From contig JAGAKH010000009.1 in NCBI GenBank assembly GCA_017625725.1, forward strand, positions 1 through 64,000: a stretch of 64,000 nucleotides of DNA. Direction: 5' to 3'. This DNA is from Bacteroidales bacterium. GTDB lineage: Bacteria; Bacteroidota; Bacteroidia; Bacteroidales; UBA932. The notes beneath the pieces were generated by a model. The model saw only the letters and a program-made list of their open reading frames with translations. It was not told the origin of the DNA and ran no database searches. Made by a program: the position numbers and the translations under genes. How positions within the stretch are numbered: position 1 is the first letter of the stretch; each line of letters starts with the position of its first letter. Below, one piece after another: positions 1-9,108 of this stretch.

Positions 1-308
<308 letters not shown>

Positions 309-366
309 TTATGTAAGTTTAACTTGTTTTCTATAAATACTCTCGTACGTAAGCACAAAAGCGGTG

Positions 367-374
367 CAAATTTA
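367..374 (-). promoter_or_regulatory. Candidate -7 element for gapA
   Basis: On the minus strand the sequence is TAAATTTG, matching the Bacteroidetes TAnnTTTG element, 71 bases upstream of the gapA start. I could not find a well spaced -33 TTTG, so this rests on the -7 box and its position only. Confidence 0.45.
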
Positions 375-413
375 GTAAAAATATTCCGAATAATTATGCA
401 TTCAACCAAATAA

Positions 414-442
414 TTGTTTAAAGAAAATAATGGTTATATTTG
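414..442 (+). promoter_or_regulatory. Candidate promoter for surE (-33 TTG, -7 TATATTTG)
   Basis: TTG at 414-416 and TATATTTG at 435-442 are separated by 18 bases, close to the Bacteroidetes consensus. The predicted transcript would start near 448, giving a leader of less than 20 bases before the surE ATG at 465. Confidence 0.6.
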
Positions 443-464
443 TAGTGTTAAAAATATAGTTGAA

Positions 465-1298
465 ATGCGTATTCTGATCAGTAATGACGACGGATATCAG
501 GCCAACGGTCTGAAGGTCCTTGCAGAAATAATGAAAGACTTCGGTGAGGTAACAGTCATTGCACCGAAACATCACCAGTCCGGAATATCAATGGCTGTAT
601 CATTGGGATTCAGACAGATAGCACACAAGGATTTAGGTGAAGGATGGCACTACGTTGATGCCACACCTGCCAGCTGTGTCAAGTTCGGTTTGAACACAAT
701 CTTCTTAGACAAGTTCCCGGATCTTGTGATGTCCGGAATCAACCATGGCTCCAATGCAGCGACAGCTTCATGCTACTCCGGCACCCTCGGTGCGGCAGCG
801 GAAGGAGCCCTTAACGGTATTCCTGCAATCGGAGTATCAATCGACACACATAATCCCAATGCTGATTTCAGCGGAATCAGAAAATATCTGGCAGATATAA
901 TAAGGGTTCTGATCCAGAAAAGGACAAATGAAGACAGAGTATACTACAATATCAACTTCCCGGACATTCCTGTTGAAGAAATAAGAGGCGTAAGGATGGC
1001 ATATCAGGGAAAGGGAAGATGGATCCGGGAATTCAAGGAATGGGATGTAAACCATTACGCAAAGTATGGTATCACACCTGAGCTTCTGGGACAAAGTTCC
1101 AATCCGGTCGTTGAAGAAGGAGAAGACCTGTATATGATGGTCGGTGAATTCCTTGACGATCCGCAGAACACAGCCAGAGCGGACCATAGAGTTGTACAGG
1201 ATGGATATATCAGCGTCGTTGCGCATAACATCGACTGCACCGACTACAGGGAGTACGACAGACTTGAGAAGGCAATCGACACCGATTTCAAGTTATAG
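465..1298 (+). CDS. surE: 5'/3'-nucleotidase SurE
   Basis: The protein starts MRILISNDDGYQANG, with the paired aspartates (residues 8 and 9) that bind the divalent metal in SurE phosphatases, and continues with the conserved SGINHGSNAA block. SurE removes phosphate from nucleoside monophosphates and is cytosolic. An in-frame upstream start at 414 exists, but it would place the first codons on top of the promoter, so the ATG at 465 (277 residues) is preferred; this also fits the usual SurE N-terminus. It is followed on the same strand by lpxB after a 219-base gap containing a repeat, so co-transcription is possible but not shown. Confidence 0.95.
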   Translation: MRILISNDDGYQANGLKVLAEIMKDFGEVTVIAPKHHQSGISMAVSLGFRQIAHKDLGEGWHYVDATPASCVKFGLNTIFLDKFPDLVMSGINHGSNAATASCYSGTLGAAAEGALNGIPAIGVSIDTHNPNADFSGIRKYLADIIRVLIQKRTNEDRVYYNINFPDIPVEEIRGVRMAYQGKGRWIREFKEWDVNHYAKYGITPELLGQSSNPVVEEGEDLYMMVGEFLDDPQNTARADHRVVQDGYISVVAHNIDCTDYREYDRLEKAIDTDFKL

Positions 1299-1299
1299 G

Positions 1300-1371
1300 T
1301 TCATATTACCTGCACGACCTTCCTGAACGTAATAAGTTATGTATAAAACAATTAAAGGAATAGGGTAGAAA
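1300..1371 (+). repeat. Direct repeat, copy 1 (72 bases)
   Basis: This stretch recurs at 1444-1515 with four mismatches (1308/1452, 1310/1454 and two more inside). The offset is 144 bases, so the surE-lpxB gap consists of one whole 144-base unit and the first half of a second. It begins two bases after the surE stop codon. Confidence 0.85.
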
Positions 1372-1394
1372 CTTAGAGCGAAGCGTTGAGCAAG

Positions 1395-1415
1395 TCCCTT
1401 CCCTGGGGGAAGGGA
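1395..1415. repeat. Perfect hairpin inside the 144-base unit
   Basis: TCCCTTCCC and GGGAAGGGA form a nine-base perfect stem around a TGG loop, flanked by segments that look like an interspersed intergenic element. There is no T-run directly after it, so it is not a convincing terminator. It resembles REP-like palindromes found in intergenic DNA, which I infer from form only. Confidence 0.6.
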
Positions 1416-1443
1416 TTTAGGGATGGGTCTGGAAGGTGCATAT

Positions 1444-1515
1444 TTCATATTGCATGCACGACCTTCCTGAACGTAATGAGTTAAGTATAAAACAATTAAA
1501 GGAATAGGGTAGAAA
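1444..1515 (+). repeat. Direct repeat, copy 2 (72 bases)
   Basis: Second copy of the 1300-1371 repeat. It ends two bases before the lpxB start codon, so the duplicated segment supplies the translation initiation region of lpxB, and copy 1 would supply an equivalent sequence with no gene behind it. Confidence 0.85.
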
Positions 1516-1517
1516 AT

Positions 1518-2675
1518 ATGAAATACTATCTGATTGCCGGCGAAGCCTCCGGAGACCTCCACGGTTCAAATCTGATGAAGGGCATATATGCTGAAGATCC
1601 AGAAGCAGACATACGCTTCTGGGGTGGCGACATGATGCTTTCTGCCTCTAAAGACGGAAAAGGTCTTGTAAGACATTACAGGGAAGGAGCTGTAATGGGA
1701 TTCGTGGAAGTTCTGGCAAAAGCACGCAAGTTATTGGGAAACATATCTTTCTGCAAGAAAGATATTCTTGAATGGCATCCTGATGTTGTCATACTGATCG
1801 ATTATCCTGGTTTTAATTTCAAGATTGCGGAATTTGCCCACAAAGCCGGATTAAAGGTCTTCTACTATATAGCTCCAAAAGTCTGGGCATCCAGAGAAGG
1901 AAGAATCCGCAAACTTAAGGCTTACGTTGACAAGCTGTTCATAGTCTTCCCGTTTGAAAAGCCATATTTCGACTCAAAAGGAATTGATTACATCTATAAA
2001 GGAAATCCTCTTGTAGATGCAGTTGACGGCTCCAGAGCAATGAATGAATCCAGAGAAGACTTTCTCAAGAGATGTACACTTGAAGACAAACCGGTAATTG
2101 CCATGCTAGCCGGCTCGCGTAAGGGAGAGATCAATACCATGATGCCCGTACTTACCGAATTTGCAGAAAAGATGCATTCTATCCAAGAATACTCCGGATA
2201 TCAGTTTCTCATAGCAGGAGCTCCTTCCAGAAGCATGACGGACTATGAACCATGGCTAAATGAGGGCAACAGAAAATTTATTAAGGTATTATTCGGAGAA
2301 ACCCAGTCTATAATCAGGAATGCTGAAGCTGCTATCGTGAATTCCGGAACTGCATCCCTTGAAACCGTTCTCTTCAACACTCCTCAAGTTGTCGGATATA
2401 TTACAAATCCTATAACATACTGGCTTGCAAGGAAAATTGTCAAGATCAAGTACATAAGTCTCGGAAATCTGATCATTGACAAACTGGCGTTCAAGGAATT
2501 CATACAGGATGACTGCAATCCGGACGCTCTTGTAAAAGAAGTACGTGAATTGATAGAGAATCAGTCCAGGAGATCAGACATGCTGTCAGACTATGCTGAC
2601 ATCAGAACCGCACTGGGGAATTCCGGTGCATCTGCTGAAGTAGCCAAGGCAATGCTTGATGAATTGAAGAAATAA
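1518..2675 (+). CDS. lpxB: Lipid-A-disaccharide synthase
   Basis: The 385-residue protein opens MKYYLIAGEASGDLHG, the signature of LpxB (GT19), and carries LAGSRKGEI and the conserved NSGTASLET segment toward the C-terminus. It condenses UDP-2,3-diacylglucosamine with lipid X to form the lipid A disaccharide at the inner face of the inner membrane. Length is normal for the family. The ATG at 1518 lies directly after the second copy of the intergenic repeat. A strong hairpin terminator follows the stop codon. Gram-negative outer membrane synthesis fits the rest of the window. Confidence 0.96.
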   Translation: MKYYLIAGEASGDLHGSNLMKGIYAEDPEADIRFWGGDMMLSASKDGKGLVRHYREGAVMGFVEVLAKARKLLGNISFCKKDILEWHPDVVILIDYPGFNFKIAEFAHKAGLKVFYYIAPKVWASREGRIRKLKAYVDKLFIVFPFEKPYFDSKGIDYIYKGNPLVDAVDGSRAMNESREDFLKRCTLEDKPVIAMLAGSRKGEINTMMPVLTEFAEKMHSIQEYSGYQFLIAGAPSRSMTDYEPWLNEGNRKFIKVLFGETQSIIRNAEAAIVNSGTASLETVLFNTPQVVGYITNPITYWLARKIVKIKYISLGNLIIDKLAFKEFIQDDCNPDALVKEVRELIENQSRRSDMLSDYADIRTALGNSGASAEVAKAMLDELKK

Positions 2676-2700
2676 AAAAAGAGGCCGGTGCCTCTTTTTT
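2676..2700. terminator. Bidirectional terminator between lpxB and the lipoprotein gene
   Basis: A-run, GAGGC, loop CGGT, GCCTC, T-run. The A/T arms make it work in both directions, as expected between two convergent genes whose stops lie on either side. Confidence 0.85.
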
Positions 2701-3497
2701 TATTTCTTCATGACTATTTCAACATTCTCAGCTGAATAGGTTCCAAAATTCCAATTCCCGTCCCCATCCGATGTCTTTTTAAGAACTACAGATTCCTGCG
2801 AATCCTTAAATAGTCCTCCGTTCTCCTCACCGTCAACATCCTTCAATTCAAGTGTCACATCATCTAGAGAGACTCCATCCATATCACCAGAATATGTAAA
2901 AGATCCGTCTTCTTCTGTATGAACCTTATGACTATAAGGTCCCATTGAAACTTCTATGTTTTCAAGTGGTGATGAATTCTGATCCACTACCCTGCCCTTG
3001 ACTGAGAATGAAACCACTGGAGTTCCATATTCACATACAACTTCTTCATCGAGTTTGATTACCACATCGTCTGCGACATACAGGCCATAATCCCACGCAC
3101 CTGTGCCATTCTGTGTCTTCTTCAACAGGACTTCCACTTCCTTATTGAGATAAAGGTCATTCTCATCTTCATCCACATCTGAAAATTTAAGCTTTACCTT
3201 CTCGTCCGGGAAGGCAGCAGACTCATATTCAAAGCTTCCGTCAGTCGAGGTAAATACAGTATCCACACTATGCTCAGAAGTCACAGCAATACCTTTTACA
3301 GGCTTGTCTGTCAGCGAATTCACTACTTTACCTTTCACACGGAACTCCATGACAGGAACCCCATATTCAGCCACCATTGTCCCGTACATATCAGGACTAT
3401 TGATCACATTGTCGCATGAAATGAAAGCCTGCACACCAAGCAGCGGCAGTGCCCAACGACAGAATCTATAAAATAACTCTTTCATGGTATAAAGCAT
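2700..3497 (-). CDS. Lipoprotein of the rSAM/lipoprotein system, with two tandem domains
   Basis: The 265-residue protein has a hydrophobic signal segment ending in a lipobox at Cys28 (AFISC). Two homologous units follow, about residues 44-152 and 156-265. Each starts with EYGxPV, has a VKGxVV strand typical of carboxypeptidase-regulatory-like beta sandwiches, an acidic DVD motif (107-109 and 220-222) and a closing VxLKKT segment. It matches what I know of the radical-SAM-associated putative lipoproteins (TIGR04134 type). Its start overlaps the radical SAM stop codon by one base (TAATG), so the two are translationally coupled; a second ATG at 3485 would give a more compact signal peptide. The function is unknown; it is presumably exported and lipid anchored, and perhaps modified by the neighbour. 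Confidence 0.8.
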   Translation of the reverse strand: MLYTMKELFYRFCRWALPLLGVQAFISCDNVINSPDMYGTMVAEYGVPVMEFRVKGKVVNSLTDKPVKGIAVTSEHSVDTVFTSTDGSFEYESAAFPDEKVKLKFSDVDEDENDLYLNKEVEVLLKKTQNGTGAWDYGLYVADDVVIKLDEEVVCEYGTPVVSFSVKGRVVDQNSSPLENIEVSMGPYSHKVHTEEDGSFTYSGDMDGVSLDDVTLELKDVDGEENGGLFKDSQESVVLKKTSDGDGNWNFGTYSAENVEIVMKK

Positions 3498-4564
3498 TAT
3501 TTAAGACGTTTCAAATGGCACAGGATCAGGTCACCGTTCTCATCACGCAGATGCATCCCGTTTCCTTCACAATAGCGGAAATATCTGCATTGAGCACATT
3601 CTCCTTTCTTCATCCAGGAACGGTCCCTATATGGCTGATATCTGTTCTCCCAGACATCAATAAAATCATCCTTATATATGTTACCTTGTGCAAGATCACT
3701 ACGAATGCTGGCACAGGCAGATATAGAGCCATCTATCATCACAGAACTGACACTCAAACCAGCCTGACATGCAAACAGATGATCACGCACATGACCCTCG
3801 TATTCGCCTAAAAAGCCCTCACATCCATAGCTTGCCATAATCCTGCCCTCTGTTCTCGTAGCCTTGATGAAATCCATAAGACCCCTGAATTTCTCATTAC
3901 TCAGCTGAAGTTCCGGATCCTGGGCAGCTCTTCCTACCGGGAAAACAGTGAACAGACGCCAGCTCTTAAGTCCCAAGGCAATAAGATACTCCTTGAAATC
4001 AGCTAGTTTATCATAATTCCTGTTATTGACACAGGTCACTACATCGAATTTTACTGTCGGCTCATTTGCAAGGATCCTTATCGCCTCTGATGCATTTCTG
4101 AAGCTACCCTTTACTCCTCTCATCCACTCATGTTCCTCCTGGAAGCCGTCCAGGCTGATAGTAGCGGCATGCATACCTGCATTAAGAAGTCCGTCAATCT
4201 TCTGCGGAGTCATCAGAAGACCGTTTGATACCATTCCCCAGGGAAATTCAAGATCATAAATAGCACGTCCACATTGGAGTATATCCTTGCGCATCAAAGG
4301 TTCACCTCCGGTGACAACAACCATCACCTTATGAGAATCATACTTTTCCTTGATACGTCTGAGAACCTTGGCAAAATCCTCAAACGGCATATCCGGATGC
4401 AATGCAGAAACCCTGCAGTCACTACCACAATGTCGGCATTTCATATTGCATCTGAGCGTACATTCCCAGAAAAGCTGCCTCAGCGGATGCTTTTCTCTCT
4501 GATCCATAATCAGCTGACGCTGAAGTTCAAAAGCAATCTTCTGTTTTATCGATAATCCGGACAT
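3497..4564 (-). CDS. Radical SAM/SPASM protein of the rSAM/lipoprotein system
   Basis: The 355-residue protein has the radical SAM cluster motif CX3CX2C at Cys39, Cys43 and Cys46, with extra cysteines at 35 and 50, then a glycine-rich TGGEPL SAM-binding motif. The C-terminal third holds a SPASM-type cysteine set (CQAG, CASIRS, CAQCRYFRYC and a last Cys in LILCH) that would carry auxiliary iron-sulfur clusters. SPASM enzymes usually modify peptides or proteins. Its only operon partner is the lipoprotein gene, and the pair corresponds to the TIGR04133/TIGR04134 genome-context system. The substrate and reaction are not known; modification of the lipoprotein or its ligand is inference. Confidence 0.85.
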   Translation of the reverse strand: MSGLSIKQKIAFELQRQLIMDQREKHPLRQLFWECTLRCNMKCRHCGSDCRVSALHPDMPFEDFAKVLRRIKEKYDSHKVMVVVTGGEPLMRKDILQCGRAIYDLEFPWGMVSNGLLMTPQKIDGLLNAGMHAATISLDGFQEEHEWMRGVKGSFRNASEAIRILANEPTVKFDVVTCVNNRNYDKLADFKEYLIALGLKSWRLFTVFPVGRAAQDPELQLSNEKFRGLMDFIKATRTEGRIMASYGCEGFLGEYEGHVRDHLFACQAGLSVSSVMIDGSISACASIRSDLAQGNIYKDDFIDVWENRYQPYRDRSWMKKGECAQCRYFRYCEGNGMHLRDENGDLILCHLKRLK

Positions 4565-4593
4565 CCTATATTCTTGATAAAGGCCTATTTCTG

Positions 4594-4625
4594 CAAAAAT
4601 ACCTTTTTTTTAAAAAAAACTCAAA
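4594..4625 (-). promoter_or_regulatory. Candidate promoter for the rSAM/lipoprotein operon
   Basis: On the minus strand TTTG (4622-4625) is followed after 20 bases by TATTTTTG (4594-4601). The -33 box overlaps the stop codon of yggS, and the spacer contains a palindromic run of eight T and eight A bases (4604-4619) that may also help end the yggS transcript. Confidence 0.65.
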
Positions 4626-5322
4626 TCTTTCTGAGACCAAAAATCATAGACCCAATCCTTACCATAGTGGAGCCATACTCCACAGCTATTGAATAATCAT
4701 CAGACATACCTATGGAAAGTTCCTGAAAATCTGCAGATACAGACGGGAATTCGGAAAGAGAATCCTCATAGATCCTGAGCAAAGATGCAAAGTCGGAGCG
4801 TATCACATTCTCATCATCGGTAAATGTCGCCATTCCCATTATTCCCTTGAAACGGATATTCTTATATTCGCCTCTGGAGGCCGCCTGCAATATTGACTTT
4901 ACTTCTTCCGCCTCAAACCCCTGCTTGGTATCCTCTGCAGCAACATGAGGTTCAAGAAGGACATTGACCACACAGCCACTTGTCCTTCCCCAGGAATCCA
5001 TAGCATCCAGAAGACGTACGGAATCAACCGACTGGACCAAAGACACATAAGGCAAGACCAGCTTCAGCTTATTGGTCTGTAGATGACCGATAAAATGCCA
5101 CTCTATGTCTGACATATATCCCGGATCATCAAGTTCAATACGTCTGGCTTCAAGAGCCCTTACCTTTGATGCGAGTTCCTGAGGGCGGCTTTCTGCAAAG
5201 ATTCTCTGGCCGGCTCTATAAGCTTCTTCAATCGATTCAAAAGGGTGGAATTTGGAAACTGCCACCAACTTTACAGTTGCTGGCAGTTCCGATTTAAGTC
5301 TATGTATAACCTTTTCTATCAT
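4621..5322 (-). CDS. yggS: YggS/PROSC family pyridoxal-phosphate homeostasis protein
   Basis: From the ATG at 5322 the 233-residue product contains KLVAVSKFHP, where the lysine binds pyridoxal phosphate, plus WHFIGHLQTNK and a GSTMVRIG phosphate-binding end. These are YggS/PROSC family hallmarks; the family controls PLP supply and has a single alanine-racemase-like barrel domain without known catalysis. The open frame runs further upstream to 5394, but that part overlaps yidC and is not conserved in character. The start overlaps the yidC stop by one base (TAATG), suggesting coupled translation. Confidence 0.92.
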   Translation of the reverse strand: MIEKVIHRLKSELPATVKLVAVSKFHPFESIEEAYRAGQRIFAESRPQELASKVRALEARRIELDDPGYMSDIEWHFIGHLQTNKLKLVLPYVSLVQSVDSVRLLDAMDSWGRTSGCVVNVLLEPHVAAEDTKQGFEAEEVKSILQAASRGEYKNIRFKGIMGMATFTDDENVIRSDFASLLRIYEDSLSEFPSVSADFQELSIGMSDDYSIAVEYGSTMVRIGSMIFGLRKI

Positions 5323-7178
5323 TATCGACGGTTTCTCTGCTGTTTCTGCATCTGTTCCTGCATTTTCTGTGCTTCTTCCAGACGCTGCTGCCACTTGGAC
5401 TTCTTCTTAGGCTGATTGGCTTTAAGCATCATGTCCGCACGCACTTTCTCTTCTGTCACCACAAACTTGCGGATATACCATGTCATACCCATAGTGATGA
5501 TATTGGACAGGAGATAATAGTAGCTGAGGGCTGCTGAGAGATTGTTACAGATGAAGAACATCATGATAGGCATAAGCCATACACTCATGAACTTCATGCC
5601 GGCCATATTCGGATCATCCGACATCTGAGAAGAGGTCATCTTCGAATAGAAGAACATCGTCAATGCCATAAGAAGTGCAAAAAGTGAAAGATGGTCTCCT
5701 AAAAGAGGAATATTGAAACCGAAGTCCCAGATAGAATCATATGCACTCAGGTCATCAGCCCAGAGGAACTTCTTCTGGCGGAGTTCAATGGATGCAGGGA
5801 AGAATCGGAACATTGCAAAAAGGATAGGCATCTGGAGAAGCATCGGAAGGCAACCTCCCATCGGGCTGATTCCGGCCTTCTGGTAAAGGTCCATCATTGC
5901 CTGCTGCTTCTTCATGGCATCCTTTTCATTAGGATACTTTTCATTGAGCTTGTCAATCTCAGGTTTGATAACCTGCATCTTTGCAGATGACTTGTATGAC
6001 TTGATTGTAAGAGGAGAAATGATAAGTTTGATGAGCAACGTCATCAGAAGAATGACAAGACCATAATTTGAAATGAACCTTCCAAGGAAATCAAAACATG
6101 GGATTATCACAAGACGGCTGAACCAGCCTACCATCCATCCGCCAAGCGGGATGATCTTCTCATACTTCTGATCATACTCCTTGAGTGTCCGATAGTCATT
6201 CGGTCCGAAATAGAACTCATAAGGAAGAACAACATTTCCGGAACCGATCTGAAAATCAGAGCGAAGCTTAGCGGAACACGTCATCAGCTTGCCCTCATTC
6301 TTATACTCATCCTCAGAATAGAAATCAAGATCAAAGTCAGCCGAAGCGAACTCATTCTTCGCTGTCATTATTGCCGAGAAGAACTGCTGCTGGAAAGCGA
6401 ACCACTTCAGTTTGGTATCTATCCTCTTGTCCCCGTCACGTCCTCTTCCTATCATTTCAGGTTTCTTGTCACCTGAGAAATAATAGTTCAGCTTGGAATA
6501 CTGGGTCTCGTTCTTATAACCTTTTTCGAGTCTTGGAATAACAAGAGACCAGTCTATATCAAGCATTGACACATTACGAGGGATGACATTCTCCATACCG
6601 ACGAATGACAGCTCGTTATCCACCATATAGCTTCCCTCTGAAATCGAGTATTTCTGCTGGATATAACCGCCTGCTGCAAAAGGCAGACGCATGATTATAG
6701 TAGAATCGGTATGCTCGGCAACCTCAAACACAAAATCCTTTGTGCTGATGTTCTCGCCTGCAAAAACATTTATGCTGTACTGGCTGTATCCCGGCTTTAC
6801 AAGATACAGAGCTGTACTGTCATAGGTCATGTAGTCGTTGATCTTCACAGAATAAGGCTGAGCACCTCTTGTTGTGAATTCCACCTCCATCTTGTCGTTT
6901 GAAAGTCTGTAGATGCTTTCTGACGCAAGTCTTGCCTCGACAAGCATGCTGTCCTTGTATGCAGGCAAAGTAACGACCTTTACATTTCCTGCCTCATCCG
7001 AAGTTTGAACTGTCCTAAGCGAGTCCATGGCCATCTCGGCCATCATCTCGACTCTTGCAATGGAATCAAGCTGAGCCTGAACCTCCATCTGCTTTTCATA
7101 CTGCTTTGACTGATACCATGTAAATCCGAACATGATTACACCTATCAGTACAATACCTATAATATTACTCTTATTCAT
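5322..7178 (-). CDS. yidC: Membrane protein insertase YidC
   Basis: The 618-residue protein has an N-terminal membrane helix, a large periplasmic beta-domain of about 330 residues, then the conserved five-helix insertase core beginning near GLVILLMTLLIKLIISP, and a strongly basic C-terminal tail that can contact the ribosome. YidC inserts and folds inner membrane proteins alone or with SecYEG. The length and layout are those of Bacteroidetes YidC. Upstream on the same strand, 16 bases away, ends the DUF349 gene; downstream yggS overlaps its stop codon. Confidence 0.96.
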   Translation of the reverse strand: MNKSNIIGIVLIGVIMFGFTWYQSKQYEKQMEVQAQLDSIARVEMMAEMAMDSLRTVQTSDEAGNVKVVTLPAYKDSMLVEARLASESIYRLSNDKMEVEFTTRGAQPYSVKINDYMTYDSTALYLVKPGYSQYSINVFAGENISTKDFVFEVAEHTDSTIIMRLPFAAGGYIQQKYSISEGSYMVDNELSFVGMENVIPRNVSMLDIDWSLVIPRLEKGYKNETQYSKLNYYFSGDKKPEMIGRGRDGDKRIDTKLKWFAFQQQFFSAIMTAKNEFASADFDLDFYSEDEYKNEGKLMTCSAKLRSDFQIGSGNVVLPYEFYFGPNDYRTLKEYDQKYEKIIPLGGWMVGWFSRLVIIPCFDFLGRFISNYGLVILLMTLLIKLIISPLTIKSYKSSAKMQVIKPEIDKLNEKYPNEKDAMKKQQAMMDLYQKAGISPMGGCLPMLLQMPILFAMFRFFPASIELRQKKFLWADDLSAYDSIWDFGFNIPLLGDHLSLFALLMALTMFFYSKMTSSQMSDDPNMAGMKFMSVWLMPIMMFFICNNLSAALSYYYLLSNIITMGMTWYIRKFVVTEEKVRADMMLKANQPKKKSKWQQRLEEAQKMQEQMQKQQRNRR

Positions 7179-7194
7179 TATTTAAATGTTAACT

Positions 7195-8991
7195 CTATTC
7201 TTCTGTTTCAGACAACTCCCTGATCTGAGCTGCCAATGCTTTCAGCTCTTCCTTAGCCTGAGCGATACGGTCCTCCATCTGCTTGATCAGAGGTGCAGCA
7301 TTCTTGGACATCGAGAAGAATCCGATATTGTTCTCGTATGTAACGATATCCTGCTCCAGCTGATTGTATTTCATGATGAGACGTTCTTTTTCTGACTTAG
7401 GAGACTTTGCAGCACCCCTTGCCTTCCTTCCACGTCCACCTGCAGAGAACTTTGCCATTGCCTCCTTATATGCCTGGGCCACATTATCCTTTTCCTTGAA
7501 TGGAACGAAACCGATCTCCTGCCACCTCTTCTGGAATTCATGCATAGCCTCTACATCAGATTCATCGTTCTTCAGTTCGTAGGCCTTGATTTCTTCAATC
7601 AGACGCTGCTTTGCCTTAAGGTTTCCATAGAAATCATTCTCCGGCTTTGCGTTCTTGTCTCTCTCCGCAAAGAATTCATCACACGCAGCACGGAATCTTT
7701 TCCAAAGAGCTTCAGATTTCTTACGTGGAACAGTTCCGATTTCCTTCCACTGCTTCTGAAGATTGATGAACTGGTCGGTAGCCTTCTTCCATTCTGTACT
7801 TGACTTCAAGGCTTCTGCAGCTTCACACAAAGCTATCTTCTTTTCAAGATTAGTGTTGATGCTGTCCTTGTATTCATTGTAGAAATCACGCTTGCGTCCA
7901 TAGAACTTATCGCATGCAGCACGGAATCTGTCATAAATCTTCTGATTTTCCTTCTTTGATGCGAAACCGATGGTCTTCCATTCCTTCTGGATATCCTCAA
8001 TCTCCTTTGAGAACAGATTCCATTCATTCGATCCTGCCACTTCTCTTTCAGCAATCTCCTCTACTTTTTCACAAAGCACTGTCTTCTTGGCCAGGTTTTC
8101 TGCCTGCTGTTCCTTAAGTCCCTCAAAGAAAGCCTGATACTTCTTATTGATTACCGATGTTGCAGCCTTGAAGCGGTCCCAGATCTGCTCCCTGTACTCC
8201 TTAGCAACAGGACCGTACTCCTTCCACTGCTCATGAAGCTTCTGAAGTTCACGGAAAGACTCGATTATATTTGAACTCTCAGCCAGTTTCTCAGCTGTCA
8301 GGCAGAACTGTTCCTTCGCTTCAAGATTTTTCTTGAAATCAAGGTCCCTGAGTTCGCGGTTGATCTTAACCATATCATAGAACTGCTCGACATAAAGCTG
8401 ATATGTCTCATTCAGGTTTCTATAGCTCTGAGCCGGAACAGGACCGACAGCCCTCCATCTGTTCTGAATCTCACGGAATTCAGGGAATGTGGCATTCACA
8501 TCCTCCTGCTTTTCAAGAAGGAGCTTCAGGTCAGCGATGACAGCTTCTTTCTTTGCAAGATTGTCTTCACGTTCCTTCTCCAGCTGTCTGTTATACTCAG
8601 CACGTTCCTTCTTATAATTATTGTATAATTTCTTGAAGCCTTTCTCAATCTCTTCAAAAGGATTCTCTGACACGGTCTCAACTGCAGCTTCATCAACTTC
8701 TTCCTCAGCAACTTCCTCAACTGACTCCTCGACTGTCTCCTTTACGAAATAACCGGCTTCTGACTTTTCCTTAATCAATCGTTTGTAGAAGGCAGCCTTG
8801 ATAGCTTCCGCATCCTTTGACATCTTCATCCTTTCTTCATTCTGAATAAGTTCTTCAAAGAGCTTGATAAGCTCAGAAAGATTCTTCTCCGAATAATTCA
8901 CTGCTGGTTCCACAACTTCTTCAAGTACGTTTTCAACGTTCTCAGGTACATCTGATGTCAATTCAACATCAGGGATAATCTGTTCACTCAT
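7195..8991 (-). CDS. DUF349 repeat protein
   Basis: The 598-residue product is charged and mostly helical. After an acidic N-terminal stretch rich in Glu and Val it has about five DUF349 repeats, each with a W-K-x2-G-type core (for example QWKEYGPV, EWKTIGFA, QWKEIGTV, RWQEIGFV) and a following F-R-A-A/C-D-x-F segment. The C-terminus is a predicted coiled coil. No signal peptide is present, so it is likely cytoplasmic. DUF349 proteins have no established biochemical function in this phylum. It sits upstream of yidC on the same strand and is divergent from trmD. Confidence 0.85.
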   Translation of the reverse strand: MSEQIIPDVELTSDVPENVENVLEEVVEPAVNYSEKNLSELIKLFEELIQNEERMKMSKDAEAIKAAFYKRLIKEKSEAGYFVKETVEESVEEVAEEEVDEAAVETVSENPFEEIEKGFKKLYNNYKKERAEYNRQLEKEREDNLAKKEAVIADLKLLLEKQEDVNATFPEFREIQNRWRAVGPVPAQSYRNLNETYQLYVEQFYDMVKINRELRDLDFKKNLEAKEQFCLTAEKLAESSNIIESFRELQKLHEQWKEYGPVAKEYREQIWDRFKAATSVINKKYQAFFEGLKEQQAENLAKKTVLCEKVEEIAEREVAGSNEWNLFSKEIEDIQKEWKTIGFASKKENQKIYDRFRAACDKFYGRKRDFYNEYKDSINTNLEKKIALCEAAEALKSSTEWKKATDQFINLQKQWKEIGTVPRKKSEALWKRFRAACDEFFAERDKNAKPENDFYGNLKAKQRLIEEIKAYELKNDESDVEAMHEFQKRWQEIGFVPFKEKDNVAQAYKEAMAKFSAGGRGRKARGAAKSPKSEKERLIMKYNQLEQDIVTYENNIGFFSMSKNAAPLIKQMEDRIAQAKEELKALAAQIRELSETEE

Positions 8992-9029
8992 AATGATAGG
9001 AGTTTTTGGTTTATAAAAATTACAAGACG

Positions 9030-9037
9030 CAAATATA
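9030..9037 (-). promoter_or_regulatory. Candidate -7 element for the DUF349-yidC-yggS operon
   Basis: TATATTTG on the minus strand, 39 bases upstream of the DUF349 start. No correctly spaced -33 box was seen. Confidence 0.5.
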
Positions 9038-9069
9038 CCATTTTTTTAGTAAAACTCTCATCAAAATGT

Positions 9070-9077
9070 TAATTTTG
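9070..9077 (+). promoter_or_regulatory. Candidate -7 element for trmD
   Basis: TAATTTTG fits TAnnTTTG and lies 31 bases before the chosen trmD ATG, supporting that start over an in-frame TTG at 9094, which would leave almost no leader. Confidence 0.5.
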
Positions 9078-9108
9078 CAGGCACATAGGACTTTTGAATC
9101 AATTTATC

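Noticed and set aside
1293..1562. 89-codon minus-strand open frame with an internal protein repeat
   Set aside because: It is only the reverse reading of the duplicated intergenic element and overlaps surE and lpxB ends; no independent coding sign.
4604..4619. Run of eight T and eight A as a full terminator
   Set aside because: It is a self-complementary A/T run without a G/C stem; at most a weak end signal, so it is mentioned only with the neighbouring promoter.
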